Source of the DNA: Petrolisthes cinctipes
Lineage: Eukaryota; Arthropoda; Malacostraca; Decapoda; Porcellanidae
NCBI GenBank assembly: GCA_033782935.1
Contig: JAWQEG010000003.1
Location: forward strand, 2,368,501 to 2,432,500
DNA length: 64,000 nucleotides
Direction: 5' to 3'
Shown: one piece after another, positions 36,014 through 50,689 of the stretch
How positions within the stretch are numbered: the stretch's first letter is position 1
Layout: every line of letters begins with the position of its first letter
Position numbers and translations under genes: made by a program
Notes under the pieces: generated by a model
The model's database searches: none
What the model was told of the DNA's origin: nothing
Seen by the model: the letters and a program-made list of their open reading frames with translations, nothing else

Positions 36014-39000
36014 AATTTTGGGTCCCAGAAGCGATCTGTACATGTCTAGTCAGTGCTAGAATGTTTTCAAAATATAGGCTCAAAACATGCTAAAAATCGA
36101 TATTTTAAGTGCCCAAAGTCGATATGTGCATGCATCTTCTGTACCCGTTTATATCTCAAATTCAGGCTCAAAACACCTGAAAATTCGATATTTTGGGGTC
36201 CCAGAAGCGATCCGTACATGCCTACTCCGTGTTAGCATATTTTCAAAATACAGGCCCAAAACAGGCTGAAAATCGATATTTTAGGTGCCCAAAGTCAATA
36301 TGTGCATGCATCTTCTGTACCCGTTTATATCTCAAATTCAGGCTCAAAACACACGAAAATTCGGTATTTTTGGGTCCTACAAATGATCTGTACATCCCTA
36401 CTAATAGTTGTAATGTTTTCAAGATACAGGCCCAAAACATGCTCAAAATCGATATTTTAGGTGCCTAAAAGTCTATATGTGCATGCATCTTCTGTACCCG
36501 TTTATATCCCAAATTCAACCACAAAACACCCGAAAATTCGATATTTTTGGGTCCCAGAAGCGATCTGTAAATGCCTACTCAGTGCTAGAATGTTTTCAAA
36601 ATATAGGCTCAAAACATGCTAAATATCGATATTTTAAGTGTCCAAAGTCGATATGTGCATGCATCATCTGTACCCGTTTATATCTCAAATTCAGGCTCAA
36701 AACACCCGAAAATTCGATATTTTGGGGTCCCAGAAGTGATCTGTACATGCCTACTTAGTGCTAGAATATTTTAAAAATATATGCCCAAAACATGCTAAAA
36801 ATCGATATTTTAGGTGCCCAAAGTCGATATCTCAAATTCAGTCCCAAAACACCCGAAAATTCGAGATTTGGGTGTCCCAGAAGCGAACTGTACATGCCTA
36901 CTCCGTGTTAGAGTATTTTCAAAATACAGGCCCAAAACATACTGAAAATCGATCTTTTAGGTGCCCAAAAGTCGATATGTGCATGCATCTTCTGTACCCG
37001 TTTATATCTCAAATTCAGGCTCCAAACACCCGAAAATTCGATATTTTGGGGCCCTAGAAGTGATCTGTACATGCCTACTCAGATGCAGGCCCAAAACATG
37101 CTGAAAATCGATTTTTTAGGTGCCCAAAGTCAACATGTGTATGCATCTTCTGCACTCGTTTATATCTCAAATTCAACCTCAAAACACTCGAAAATTCGAT
37201 ATTTTTGGGTCCCAGAAGCGATCTGTACATGTCTAGTCAGTGCTAGACTGTTTTCAAAATATAGGCTCAAAACATGCTAAAAATCGATATTTTAAGTGTC
37301 CAAAGTCGATACCCGTTTATATCTCAAATTCAGGCCCAAAACACCCGAAAATTCGATATTTTGGGGTCCCAGAAGCGATCTGTACATGCCTACTCCGTGT
37401 TAGAGTATTTTCAATATGCAGGACCAAAACATACTGAAAATCGATCTTTTAGGTGCCCAAATGTCGATATGTGGATGCATCTTCTGTACCCGTTTATATC
37501 TCATATTCAGGCTCAAAACACCCGAAAATTCGGTATTTTGGGGTCCCAGAAGCGATCTGTACTTGCCTACTCCGTGTTAGAGTATTTTCAAAATACAGGC
37601 CCAAAACAAGCTGAAAATCGATATTTTAGGTGACCAAAGTCAATATGTGTATGCATCTTCTGCACCCGTTTATATCCCAAATTCAACCTCAAAACACCCA
37701 AAAAATTCGATATTTTTGGGTCCCAGAAGCGATCAGTACATGCCTACTTAGTGCTAGAATGTTTTCAAAATATAGGCTTAAAACATGCTAAAAATCGATA
37801 TTTTAAGTGTCCAAAGTCGATATGTGCATGCAACATCTGTACCCGTTTATATCTCAAATTCATGCTCAAAATACCCGAAAATTCGATATTTTTGGGTCCC
37901 AGAAGCAATCTGTACTCAGTGCTAGAATTTTTTCAAAATATAGGCTCAAAACATGCTAAAAATCGATATTTTAAGTGTCCAAAGTCGATATGTGAATGCA
38001 TCATCTGTACCCGTTTATATCTCAAATTCAGGCTCAAAACACCCGAAAATTCGATATTTTGGGGTACCAAAAGCGATCTGTACATGCCTACTCAGATGCA
38101 GGCCCAGAACATGCTGAAAATCGATATTTTAGGTGCCCAAAGTCGATATCTCAAATTCAGGCCCAAAACACCCGAAAATTCGATATTTTGGGGTCCAAGA
38201 AGCGAACTGTACATGCCTACTTCGTGTTAGAGTATTTTCAATATACAGGCCCAAAACATACTGAAAATCGATCTTTTAGGTGCCCAAAAGTCGATATGTG
38301 CATGCATCTTCTGTACCCGTTTTTATCTCAAATTTAGGCTCTAAACACCCGAAAATTCGATATTTTGGGGTTCCACAAGCGATCTGTACATGCCTACTCA
38401 GATGCAGGCCCAAAACATGCTGAAAATCGATATTTTAGGTGCCCAAAGTTAACATGTGTATGCATCTTGTGCACTCGTTTATAACTCAAATTCAACCTCA
38501 AAACACTCAAAAATTCGATAATTTTGGGTCCCAGAAGCGATCTGTACATGTCTAGTCAGTGCTAGAATGTTGTCAAAATATAGGCTCAAAACATGCTAAA
38601 AATCGATATTTTAAGTGTCCAAAGTCGATATGTGCATGCATCTTCTGTAACTGTTTATATCTCAAATTCAGGCTCAAAACACCCGAAAATTCGATATTTT
38701 TGGGTCCCAGAAGCGATCTGTACATGCCTACTCCGTGTTAGAGTATTTTCAAAATACAGGCTCAAAACATGCTGAAAATCGATATTTTAGGTGCCCAAAG
38801 TCAATATGTGCATGCATCTTCTGTACCCGTTTATATCTCAAATTCAGGCTCAAAACACCCGAAAATTCGGTATTTTTGGGTCCTAGAAATGATCTGTACA
38901 TCCCTACTAACAGTTGTAATGTTTTCAAGATTCAGACCCAAAACATGCTCAAAATCGATATATTAGGTGCCCAAAAGTCGATATGTGCATGCATCTTCTG

Positions 39001-40790
39001 TACCCGTTTATATCTCAAATTCAGGCTCAAAACACCCAAAAATTCGATATTTTGGGGTCCCAGAAGCGATCTGTACATGCCAACTCAGTGCTAGAATATT
39101 TTCAAAATATAGGCCCAAAACATGCTAAAAATCGATATTTTAGGTGCCCAAAGTCGATATCTCAAATTCAGGCCCAAAACACCCAAAAATTCGATATTTT
39201 GGGGTCCCAGAAGCGATCTGTAAATGCCTAAGCCGTGTTAGAGTATTTTCAATATACAGGCCAAAAACAAGCTGAAAATCGATATTTTAGGTGACCAAAG
39301 TCAATATGTGTATGAATCTTCTGCACCCGTTTATATCCCAAATTCAACCTCAAAACACCCGAAAACTCGATATTTTTGGGTCCCAGATGCGATCTGTACA
39401 TTCCTACTCAGTGCTAGAATATTTTCAAAATATAGGCCCAAAACATGCTAAAAATCGATATTTTATGTGCCCAAAGTCGATATCTCAAATTCAGGCCTAA
39501 AACACCCGAAAATTCGATATTTTGGGGTCCCAGAAGCGAACTGTACATGCCTACTCCGTGTTAGAGTATTTTCAAAATACAGGCCCAAAACATATTGAAA
39601 ATCGATCTTTTATGTGCCCAAAAGTCTATATGTGCATGCATCTTCTGTACCCGTTTATATCTCAAATTTATTCTCCAAACACCCGAAAATTCGATATTTT
39701 GGGGTCCCAGAAGCAATCTGTACATGCCTACTCAGATGCAATCCCAAAACAAGCTGAAAATCGATATTTTAGGTGACCAAAGTCAATATGTGTATGCATC
39801 TTCTGCACCCATTTATATCCCAAATTCAACCTCAAAACACCCGAAAATTCGATAATTTTGGGTCCCAGAAGCGATCTGTACATGTCTAGTCAGTGCTAGA
39901 ATGCTTTTAAAATATAGCCTCAAAACATGCTAAAAATCGATATTTTAAGTGTCAAAAGTCGATCTATGGATGCATCTTCTGTACCCGTTTATATCTCAAA
40001 TTCAGGCTCAAAACACCCGAAAATTCGATATTTTGGGGTCCCAGAAGCGATCTGCACATGACTACTCCTAGTTAGAGTATTTTCAAAATACAGGCCCAAA
40101 ACATGCTGAAAATCGATATTTTAGTTGCCCAAAGTCAATATGTGCATGCATCTTCTGTACCCGTTTATATCTCAAATTCAGGCTCAAAAAACCCGAAAAT
40201 TCGGTATTTTTGAGTCCTAGAAGCGATCTGTACATCCCTACTCCTAGTTAGAATGTTTTCAAGATACAGACCCAAAACATGCTCGAAATCGATATTTTAG
40301 GTGCCGAAAAGTCGATATGTGCATGCATTTTCTGTACCCGTTTATATCTCAAATTCAGGCTCAAAACACCCGAAAATTCGATATTTTGGGGTCCCAGAAG
40401 CAATCTGTACATGCCTACTCAGATGCAATCCCAAAACAAGCTGAAAATCGATATTTTAGGTGACCAAAGTCAATATGTGTATGAATCTTCTGCACCCGTT
40501 TATATCCCAAATTCAACCTCAAAACACCCGAAAACTCGATATTTTTGGGTCCCAGATGCGATCTGTACATTCCTACTCAGTGCTAGAATATTTTCAAAAT
40601 ATAGGCCCAAAACATGCTAAAAATCGATATTTTAGGTGCCCAAAGTCGATATCTCAAATTCAGGCCCAAAACACCCAAAAATTCGATATTTTGGGGTCCC
40701 AGAAGCGATCTGTAAATGCCTACGCCGTGTTAGAGTATTTTCAATATACAGGCCCAAAACAAGCTGAAAATCGATATTTTAGGTGACCAA
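36014..40790. repeat. Mosaic satellite with partial block copies
   Basis: A third, partial copy of block P occupies about 37890-38519 (offset 2506 from P'), and 39290-39500 matches 40459-40669 (offset 1169). The remainder is mixed monomers. The 19-bp deletion junction recurs at 37306. No gene seen. Confidence 0.82.
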
Positions 40791-41706
40791 AGTCAATATG
40801 TGTATGAATCTTCTGCACCCGTTTATATCCCAAATTCAACTTAAAAACACCCGAAAATTCGATATTTTTGGGTCCCAGAAGCGATCTGTACAAGTCTAGT
40901 CAGTGCTAGAATGTTTTTAAAATATAGGCTCAAAACATGCTAAAAATCGATATTTTAAGTGTCCAAAGTCGATCTGTGAATGCATCTTCTGTACCCGTTT
41001 ATATCTCAAATTCAGGCTCAAAACACCCGAAAATTCGATATTTTGCGGTCCCAGAAGCGATCGGCACATGACTACTCCTAGTTAAAGTATTTTCAAAATA
41101 CAGGCCGAAACCACGCTGAAAATCGATATTTTAGGTGCCAAAAGTCAATATGTGCATGCATCTTCTGTACCCTTTTATATCTCAAATTCAGGCTCAAAAC
41201 TCCCGAAAATTCAGTATTTTTAGGTCCTAGAAGCGATCTGTACATCCCTACTCCTAGTTAGAATGTTTTCAAGATACAGACCCAAAACATGCTCAAAATC
41301 GATATTTTAGGTGCCCAAAAGTCTATATGTGCATGCATTTTCTGTATCTGTTTATATCTCAAATTCAGGCTCAAAACACCCGAAAATTCGATATTTTGGG
41401 GTCCCATAAGCGATCTGTACATGCCTACTCAGTACTAGAATATTTTCAAAATATAGCCCCAAAACATGCTAAAAATCGATATTTTAGGTTCCCAAAGTCG
41501 ATATCTCCAATTCAGGCCCAAAACACCCAAAAATTCGATATTTTGGGGTCCCAGAAGCGATCTGTACATGCCTACGCCGTGTTAGAGTAATTTCAATATA
41601 CAGGCCCAAAACAAGCTGAAAATCGATATTTTAGGTGACCAAAGTCAATATGTGTATGAATCTTCTGCAACCGTTTATATCCCAAATTCAACCTCAAAAC
41701 ACCCGA
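40791..41706. repeat. Duplicated satellite block, offset 2438, copy 1
   Basis: Matches 43229-44144, sharing AACTTAAAAACACC, CTGTACAAGTC, GATCGGCACAT, AAACTCCCG and TTTTCTGTATCTG. Confidence 0.84.
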
Positions 41707-41735
41707 AAACTCGATATTTTAAGTGTCCAAAGTCG
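41700..41735. repeat. Half-unit deletion junction
   Basis: ACCCGAAAACTCGATATTTT is followed at once by AAGTGTCCAAAG instead of TGGGTCCCAGAAG. One complete half-unit A (88 bp) is missing, with the breakpoint in the TCGATATTTT motif that starts both halves. The homologous stretch at 44140-44250 retains the half-unit. Confidence 0.9.
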
Positions 41736-43228
41736 ATATGTGCATGCATCATCTGTACCCGTTTATATCTCAAATTCAGGCTCAAAACACCTGAAAATTC
41801 GATATTTTGTGGTCCCAGAAGTAATCTCTACATGCCTACTTAGTGGTAGAATATTTTTAAAATATAGGCTCAAAACATGCTAAAAATCGATATTTTAAGT
41901 GTCCAAAGTCGATCTGTGCATGCATCTTCTGTACCCGTTTATATCTCAAATTCAGGCTCAAAACACCCGAAAATTCGATATTTTTTGGTCCCAGAAGCGA
42001 TCTGTACATGCCTACTCAGTACTAGAATATTTTCAAACTATAGGCCGAAAACATGCTAAAAATCGATATTTTAAGTGCCCAAAGTAGATATCTCAAATTC
42101 AGGCCCAAAACACCCAAAAATTCGATATTTTGGGGTCCCAGAAGCGATCTGTACATGCCTACTCCGTGTTAGAGTATTTTCAAAATACAGGCCGAAAACA
42201 ATCTGAAAATCGATATTTTAGGTGACCAAAGTCAATATGTGTATGAATCTTCTGCACCCGTTTATAGCCCAAATTCAACCTCAAAACACCTTAAAAATCG
42301 ATATTTTTAGGTTCCAGAAGCGATCTGTACATGCCTACTCAGTGCTAGAATGTTTTCAAAATACAGGCTCAAAACATGCTGAAAATCGATATTTTAATTG
42401 TCCAAAGTTGATATGTGCATGCATCATCTGTACCCGTTTATATCTCAAATTCAGGCTCAAAACACCCGAAAATTCGATATTTTTGGGTCCCAAAAGTGAT
42501 CTGTACATGCATACTTAGTGCTAGAATATTTTCAAAATATAGACCCAAAACATGCTATAAATCGATATTTTAGGTACCCAAAGTCGATATCTGAAAATCA
42601 GGCCCAAAACACCCGAAAATTCGATATTTTGGGGTCCCAGAAGCGAACTGTACATGCCTACACCGTGTTAGAGTACTTTCAAAATACAGTCCCAAAACAT
42701 ACTGAAAATCGATCTTTTAGGTGCCCAAAAGTCGATATGTGCATGCATCTTCTGTACCCGTTTATATCCCAAATTCAACCTCAAAACACCCGAAAATTCG
42801 ATATTTTGGGGTCCCAGAAGCGATCTGTACATGTCTACTCAGTGCTAGAATTTTTTCAAAATATAGGCTCAAAACATGCTAAAAATCGATATTTTAAGTG
42901 TCCAAAGTCGATATGTGCATGCATCATCTGTACCCGTTTATATCTCAAATTCAGGCTCAAAACACCCGAAAATTTGATATTTTGGGGTCCCAGAAGTGAT
43001 CTGTACATGCCTACTTAGAGCTAGAATATTTTCAAAATATTAGCCCAAAACATGCTAGAAATCGATATTTTAGGTGCCCAAAGTCGATATCTCAAATTCA
43101 GGCCCAAAACACCCGAACATTCGATATTTTGGGGTCCGAGAAGCAATCTGTACATGCCTACTCCTAGTTAGAGTATTTTCAAAATACAGGCCCACAACAT
43201 GCTGAAAATCGATATTTTAGGTGCCCAA

Positions 43229-44144
43229 AGTCAATGTGTGTATGAATCTTCTGCACCCGTTTATATCCCAAATTCAACTTAAAAACACCCGAAAATTCGA
43301 TATTTTTGGGTCCCAGAAGCGATCTGTACAAGTCTAGTCAGTGCTAGAATGTTTTTAAAATATAGGCTCAAAACATGCTAAAAATTGATATTTTAAGTGT
43401 CCAAAGTCGATCTGTGAATGCATCTTCTGTACCCGTTTATATCTCAAATTCAGGCTCAAAACACCCGAAAATTCGATATTTTGGGGTCCCAGAAGCGATC
43501 GGCACATTACTACTCCTAGTTAGAGTATTCTCAAAATACAGGCCCAAACCATGCTGAAAATCGATATTTTATTTGCCAAAAGTCAATATGTGCATGAATC
43601 TTCTGTACCCGTTTATATCTCAAATTCAGGCTCAAAACTCCCGAAAATTCGGTATTTTTGGGTACTAGAAGCGATCTGTACATCCCTACTCCTAGTTAGA
43701 ATGTTTTCAAGATACAGACCCAAAACATGCTCAAAATCGATATTTTAGGTGCCCAAAAGTCTTTATGTGCATGCATTTTCTGTATCTGTTTATATCTCAA
43801 ATTCAGGCTCAAAACACCCGAAAATTCGATATTTTGGGGTCCCATAAGCGATCTGTACATGCCTACTCAGTACTAGAATATTTTCAAAATATAGGCCCAA
43901 AACATGCTAAAAATCGATATTTTAGGTTCCCAAAGTCGATATCTCCAATTCAGGCCCAAAACACCCAAAAATTCGATATTTTGGGGTCCCAGAAGCGATC
44001 TGTACATGCCTACGCCGTGTTAGAGTATTTTCAATATACAGGCCCAAAACAAGCTGAAAATCGATATTTTAGGTGACCAAAGTCAATATGTGTATGAATC
44101 TTCTGCACTCGTTTATATCCCAAATTCAACCTCAAAACACCCGA
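43229..44144. repeat. Duplicated satellite block, offset 2438, copy 2
   Basis: Second copy of 40791-41706. Parts of it recur again: 43290-43557 near 44800-45067 (offset 1510), and 43765-44126 near 46139-46500 (offset 2374). Confidence 0.84.
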
Positions 44145-47100
44145 AAACTCGATATTTTTGGGTCCCAGAAGCGATCTGTACATGCCTACTCAGTGCTAGA
44201 ATGTTTTCAAAATATAGGCTCAAAACATGCTAAAAGTCGATATTTTAAGTGTCCAAAGTCGATATGTGCATGCATCATCTGTACCCGTTTATATCTCAAA
44301 TTCAGGTTCAAAACACCCGAAAATTCGATATTTTGGGGTCCCAGAAGTTATCTGTACATGCCTACTTAGTGCTAGAATATTTTCAAAATATAGGCCCAAA
44401 ACATGCTAAAAATCGATATTTTAAGTGCCCATAGTCGATATCTCAAATTCAGGCCCAAAACACCCGAAAATTCGATATTTTGGGGTCCCAGAAGCGAACT
44501 GTACATGCCTACTCCGTGTTAGAGTATTTTCAAAATACAGGCCCAAAACACACAGAAAATCGATCTTTTAGGTGCCCAAAAGTCTATATGTGCATGCATC
44601 TTCTGTACCCGTTTATATCTCAAATTTATTCTCCAAACACCCGAAAATTCGATATTTTGGGGTCCCAGAAGCAATCTGTACATGCCTACTCAGATGCAGG
44701 CCCAAAACAAGCTGAAAATCGATATTTTAGGTGACCAAAGTCAATATGTGTATGCATCTTCTGCACCCATTTATATCCCAAATTCAACCTCAAAACACCC
44801 GAAAATTCGATAATTTTGGGTCCCAGAAGCGATCTGTACATGCCTAGTCAGTGCTAGAATGTTTTTAAAATATAGGCTCAAAACATGCTAAAAATTGATA
44901 TTTTAAGTGTCCAAAGTCGATCTGTGAATGCATCTTCTGTACCCGTTTATATCTCAAATTCAGGCTCAAAACACCCGAAAATTCGATATTTTGGGGTCCC
45001 AGAAGCGATCGGCACATTACTACTCCTAGTTAGAGTATTCTCAAAATACAGGCCCAAACCATGCTGAAAATCGATCTTTTAGGTGCCCAAAAGTCGATAT
45101 GTGCATGCATCTTCTGTACCCGTTTATATCCCAAATTCAAACTCAAAACACCCGAAAATTCGATATTTTGGGGTCCCAGAAGCGATCTGTACATGTCTAC
45201 TCAGTGCTAGAATTTTTTCAAAATATAGGCTCAAAACATGCTAAAAATCGATATTTTAAGTGTCCAAAGTCGATATGTGCATGCATCATCTGTACCCGTT
45301 TATATCTCAAATTCAGGCTCAAAACACCCGAAAATTTGATATTTTTGGGTCCCAGAAGCGAAATGTACATGCCTACTCCGTGTTAGAGTATTTTCAAAAT
45401 ACAGGCCCAAAACACACTGAAAATCGATCTTTCAGGTGCCAAAAAGTCTATATGTGCATGCATCTTCTGTACCCGTTTATATCTCAAATTTATTCTCCAA
45501 ACACCCGAAAATTCGATATTTTGGGGTCCCAGAAGCAATGTGTACATGCCTACTCAGATGCAGGCCCAAAACAAGCTGAAAATCGATATTTTAGGTGACC
45601 AAAGTCAATATGTGTATGCATCTTCTGAACCCATTTATATCCCAAATTCAACCTCAAAACACCCGAAAATTCGATAATTTTGGGTCCCAGAAGCGATCTG
45701 TACATGTCTAGTCAGTGCTAGAATGTTTTTAAAATATAGGCTCAAAACATGCTAAAAATCGATATTTTAAGTGTCCAAAGTCGATCTGTGCATGCATCTT
45801 CTGTACCCGTTTATATCTCAAATTCAGGCTCAAAACACCCGAAAATTCGATATTTTGGGGTCCCAGAAGCGATCTGCACATGACTACTCCTAGTTAGAGT
45901 ATTTTCAAAATACAGGCCCAAAACATGCTGAAAATCGATATTTTAGGTGCCCAAAGTCAATATGTGCATGCATCTTCTGGACCCGTTTATATCTCAAATT
46001 CAGGCTCAAAACACCCGAAAATTCGGTATTTTTGGGTCCTAGAAGCGATCTGTACATCCCTACTCCTCGTTAGAATGTTTTCAAGATACAGACCCAAAAC
46101 ATGCTCGAAATCGATATTTTAGGTGCCGAAAAGTCGATATGTGCATGCATTTTCTGTACCCGTTTATATCTCAAATTCAGGCTCAAAACACCCGAAAATT
46201 CGATATTTTGGGGTCCCATAAGCGATCTGTACATGCCTACTCAGTACTAGAATATTTTCAAAATATAGGCCCAAAACATGCTAAAAATCGATATTTTTGG
46301 TGCCCAAAGTCGATATCTCCAATTCAGGACCAAAACACCCAAAAATTCAATATTTTTGTGTCCCAGAAGCGATCTGTACATGCCTACGCCGTGTTAGAGT
46401 AATTTCAATATACAGGCCCAAAACAAGCTGAAAATCGATATTTTAGGTGACCTAAGTCAATATGTGTATGAATCTTCTGCACCCGTTTATATCCCAGATT
46501 CAACCTCAAAACACCCGAAAACTCGATATTTTTGGGTCCCAGAAGCGATCTGTACATGCCTACTCAGTGCTAGAATGTTTTCAAAATACAGGCTCAAAAC
46601 ATGCTAAAAGTCGATATTTTAAGTGTCCAAAGTCGATATGTGCATGCATCATCTGTACCCGTTTATATCTCAAATTCAGGCTCAAAACACCCGAAAATTC
46701 GATATTTTTGGGTCCCAGAAGTAATCTGTACATGCCTACTTAGTGCTAGAATATTTTCAAAATATAGGCCCAAAACATGCCAAAAATCGATATTTTAAGT
46801 GCCCAAATTCGATATCTCAAATTCAGGCCCAAAACACCCGAAAATTCGATATTTTGGGGTCCCAGAAGCGAACTGTACATGCCTACTCCGTGTTAGAGTA
46901 TTTTCAAAATACAGGCCCAAAACATGCTGAAAATCGATATTTTAGGTGCCCAAAGTCAATATGTGTATGCATCTTCTGCACCCGTTTATATCCCAAATTC
47001 AACCTCAAAACACCCGAAAAATTTGATATTTTTGGGTCCCAGAAGCGATCTGTACATGCCTACTTAGTGCTAGAATGTTTTCAAAATATAGGCTCAAAAC

Positions 47101-47650
47101 ATGCTAAAAATCGATATTTTAAGTGTCCAAAACGAACATGTGCATGCATCATCTGTACCCGTTTATATCTGAAATTCAGGCTCAAAACACCCGAAAATTC
47201 GATATTTTTGGGTCCCAGAAGTGATCTGTACATGCCTACTTAGTTCTATAATATTTTCAAAATATAGGCCTAAAACATGTTATAAATCGATATTTTAGGT
47301 GCCCAAAGTCGATATCTCAAATTCAGGCCCAAAACACCCGAAAATTCGATATTTTGGGGTCCCAGAAGCGAACTGTACATGCCTACTCCGTGTTAGAGTA
47401 TTTTCAAAATACAGGCCCAAAACATACTGAAAATCGATCTTTTAGGTGCCCAAAAGTTGAAATGTGCATGCATCTTCTGTACCCGTTTATATCTCAAATT
47501 CAGGCTCAAATCACCCGAAAATTCGATATTTCGGGGTCCCAGAAGCGGTCTGTACATGCCTACTCAGTGCTAGAATGTTTTCAAAATATAGGCCCAAAAC
47601 ATGCTAAAAATCGATATTTTAGGTGCCCAAAGTCGATATCTCAAATTCAG
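44145..47650. repeat. Mixed-subfamily satellite
   Basis: Monomers with private CCAAATTTATTCTCC and AAAACAAGCTG variants, and partial copies of the preceding blocks (for example 45075-45330 resembling 42715-42970). No gene seen. Confidence 0.85.
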
Positions 47651-48660
47651 GCCCAAAACACCCAAAAATTCGATATTTTGGAGTCCCAGAAGCGATCTGT
47701 ACATGCCTACTCCGTGTTAGAGTATTTTCAATATACAGGCCCAAAACATACTGAAAATCGGCCTTTTAGGTGCCCAAAAGTCGATATGTGGATGCATCTT
47801 CTGTACCCGTTTATATCTCAAATTCAGGCTCAAAACATCCGAAAATTCGATATTTTGGGATCAAAGAACCGATTTGTACATTCCTACTCCTAGTTAGAGT
47901 ATTTTCAAAATACAGGCCCAAAACATGCTGGAAATCGATATTTTAGGTGCCCAAAGTCAATATGTGCATGCATCTTCTGTACCCGTTTATATCTCAAATT
48001 CAACCTCAAAACACCCGAAAATTCGGTATTTTTGGGTCCTAGAAGCGATTTGTACATCCCTACTCCTAGTCAGAATGTTTTCAAGATACACACCCAAAAC
48101 ATGCTCAAAATCGATATTTTACGTGCCCAAAAGTCGATATGTGCATTCACCTTCTGTACCCGTTTATATCTCAAATTCAGGCCCAAAACACCCAAAAATT
48201 CGATATTTTGGGGTCCCAGAAGCGATCTGTACATGCCTACTCCGTGTTAGAGTATTTTCAATATACAGGCCCAAAACATACTGAAAATCGACCTGTTAGG
48301 TGCCCAAAAGTCGATATGTGGATGCATCTTCTGTACCCGTTTATATCTCAATTTCTGGCTCAAAACATCCGAAAATTCGATATTTTGGGGTCCCAGAAGC
48401 GATTTGTACATGCCTACTTCTATTTAGAGTATTTTCAAAATACAGGCCCAAAACATGCTGAAAATCTATATTTTAGGTGCCCAAAGTCAATATGTGCATG
48501 CATCTTCTGTACCCGTTTATATCTCAAATTCAACCTCAAAACACCCGAAAATTCGGTATTTTTGGGACCTAGAAGCTATTTGTACATCCCTACTCCTAGT
48601 CAGAATGTTTTCAAGATACAGACCCAAAACATGCTCAAAATCGATATTTTAGGTGCCCAA
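47651..48660. repeat. 530-bp trimeric higher-order repeat
   Basis: 47651-48130 matches 48181-48660 at offset 530 (three full-length monomers). Shared private features are AAAACATCCGAAAATTC, GATTTGTACAT and CTACTCCTAGTCAG. A third related stretch lies at about 50415-50690 (offset 2232). Confidence 0.83.
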
Positions 48661-50689
48661 AATCAATATGTGTATGCATCTTCTGCACCCGTTTATATCC
48701 CAAATTCAACCTCAAAACACCCGAAAATTCGATATTTTTGGGTCCCAGAAGCGATCTGTACATGCCTACTCAGTGCTAGAATGTTTTCATAATATAGGTT
48801 TAAATCATGCTAAAAATCGATATTTTAAGTGTCCAAAGTCGATATGTGCATTCATCTTCTGTACCAGTTTATATCTCAAATTCAGGCTCAAAACACCCGA
48901 AAATTCGGTATTTTTGGGTCCCAGAAGCAATCTGTACATCCCTACTCTTAGTTAGAATGTATACAAGATACAGACCTAAAACATGCTCAAAATCGATATT
49001 TTAGGTGCCCAAAAGTCTATATGTGCATGCATCTTCTGTACCCGTTTATATCTCAAATTCAGGCTCAAAACACCAGAAAATTTGATATTTTAGGGTCCCA
49101 GAAGCGATCTGTACATGCCTACTCAGAGCTAGATTATTTTCAAAATATAGGCCCAAAACATGCTAAAAATCGATATTTTAGGTGCCCAAAGTCGATATAT
49201 CAAATTCAGGCCCAAAACACCCAAAAATTCGGTATTTTGGAGTCCCAGAAGCGATCTGTACATGCTTACTCCGTGTTAGAGTATTTTCAAAATACAGGCC
49301 CAAAACAAGCTGAAAATCGATCTTTTAGGTGACCAAAGTCAATATGTGTATGCATCTTCTGCACCCGTTTATATCCCAAATTCAACCTCAAAACACCCGA
49401 AAGTTCGATATTTTTGGGTCCAAAAAGCCATCTGTACATGCCTACTCAGTGCTAGAATGTTTTCAAAATATAGGCTTAAAACATGCTAAAAATCGATAAT
49501 TTAAGTGTCCAAAGTCGATATGTGCATTCATCATCTGTACCCGTTTTTTCTCAAATTCAGACTCAAACACCCGAAAATTCGATATTTTGGGGTCGCAGAA
49601 GTGATCTGTACATGCCTACTTAGTGCTAGAATATTTTCAAAATATAGGCCCAAAACATTCTAAAATTCGATATTTTAGGTGCCCAAAGTCGATATCTCAA
49701 ATTCAGGCCCAAAATATCCGAAAATTCGATATTTTGGGGCCCCAGAAGTGAACTGTACATGGCTACTCCATGTTAGAGTATTTTCAAAATACAGGCCCAA
49801 AATATACTGAAAATCGATCTTTTAGGTGCCCAAAAGTCGATATGTACATCCATCTTCTGTACCCGTTTATATCCCAAATTCAACCTCAAAACACCCGAAA
49901 ATTCTATAATTTAGGGTCCCAGAAGCGATCTGTACATTCCTACTCAGTGCTAGAATTTTTTCAAAATACAGGCCCAAAACATGCTAAAAATCGATATTTT
50001 AGGTGCCCAAAAGTCGATATGTGCATGCATCTTCTGTACACGTTTATATCTCAAATTCAGGCTCCAAACACCCGAAAATTCGATTTTTTTCGGTCCCAGA
50101 AGCGATCTGTACATGCCTACTCCTAGTTAGAGAATTATCAAAATATAGGCCCAAAACAAGCTGAAAATCGATATTTTAGGTGTCAAAAGTCAATATGTGC
50201 ATGCATCTTCTGTACCCGTTTATATCTCAAATTCAGGCTCAAAACACCCGAAAATTCGTTTTTTTTGGGTACTAGAAGCGATCTGTACATCCCTACCCCT
50301 GGTTAGAATGTTTTCAAGATACAGACCCAAAACATGCACAAAATCGATATTTTAGGTGCCCAAAGTCGATATGTGCATGCATCTTCTGTACCCGTTTATA
50401 TCTCAAATTCAGGCTAAAAAAAACCCAAAAATTCGATATTTTGGGGTCCCAGAAGCGATCTGTACATGCCTACTCCGTGTTAGAGTATTTTCAATATACA
50501 GGCCCAAAACATACTGAAAATCGACCTTTTAGGTGCCCAAAAGTCGATATGTGGATGCATCTTCTGTACCCGTTTATATCTCAATTTCTGGCTCAAAACA
50601 TCCGAAAATTCAATATCTTTGGGTCCCAGAAGCGATTTGTACATGGCTACTCCTAGTTAGAGTATTTTCAAAATACAGGCCCAAAACAT
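48661..50689. repeat. Mixed-subfamily satellite
   Basis: Full-length monomers mainly, more diverged from one another than in neighbouring regions (for example CCCGTTTTTTCTC near 49540 and TATTTAGGGTCC near 49910). No long duplication verified and no gene seen. Confidence 0.85.
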
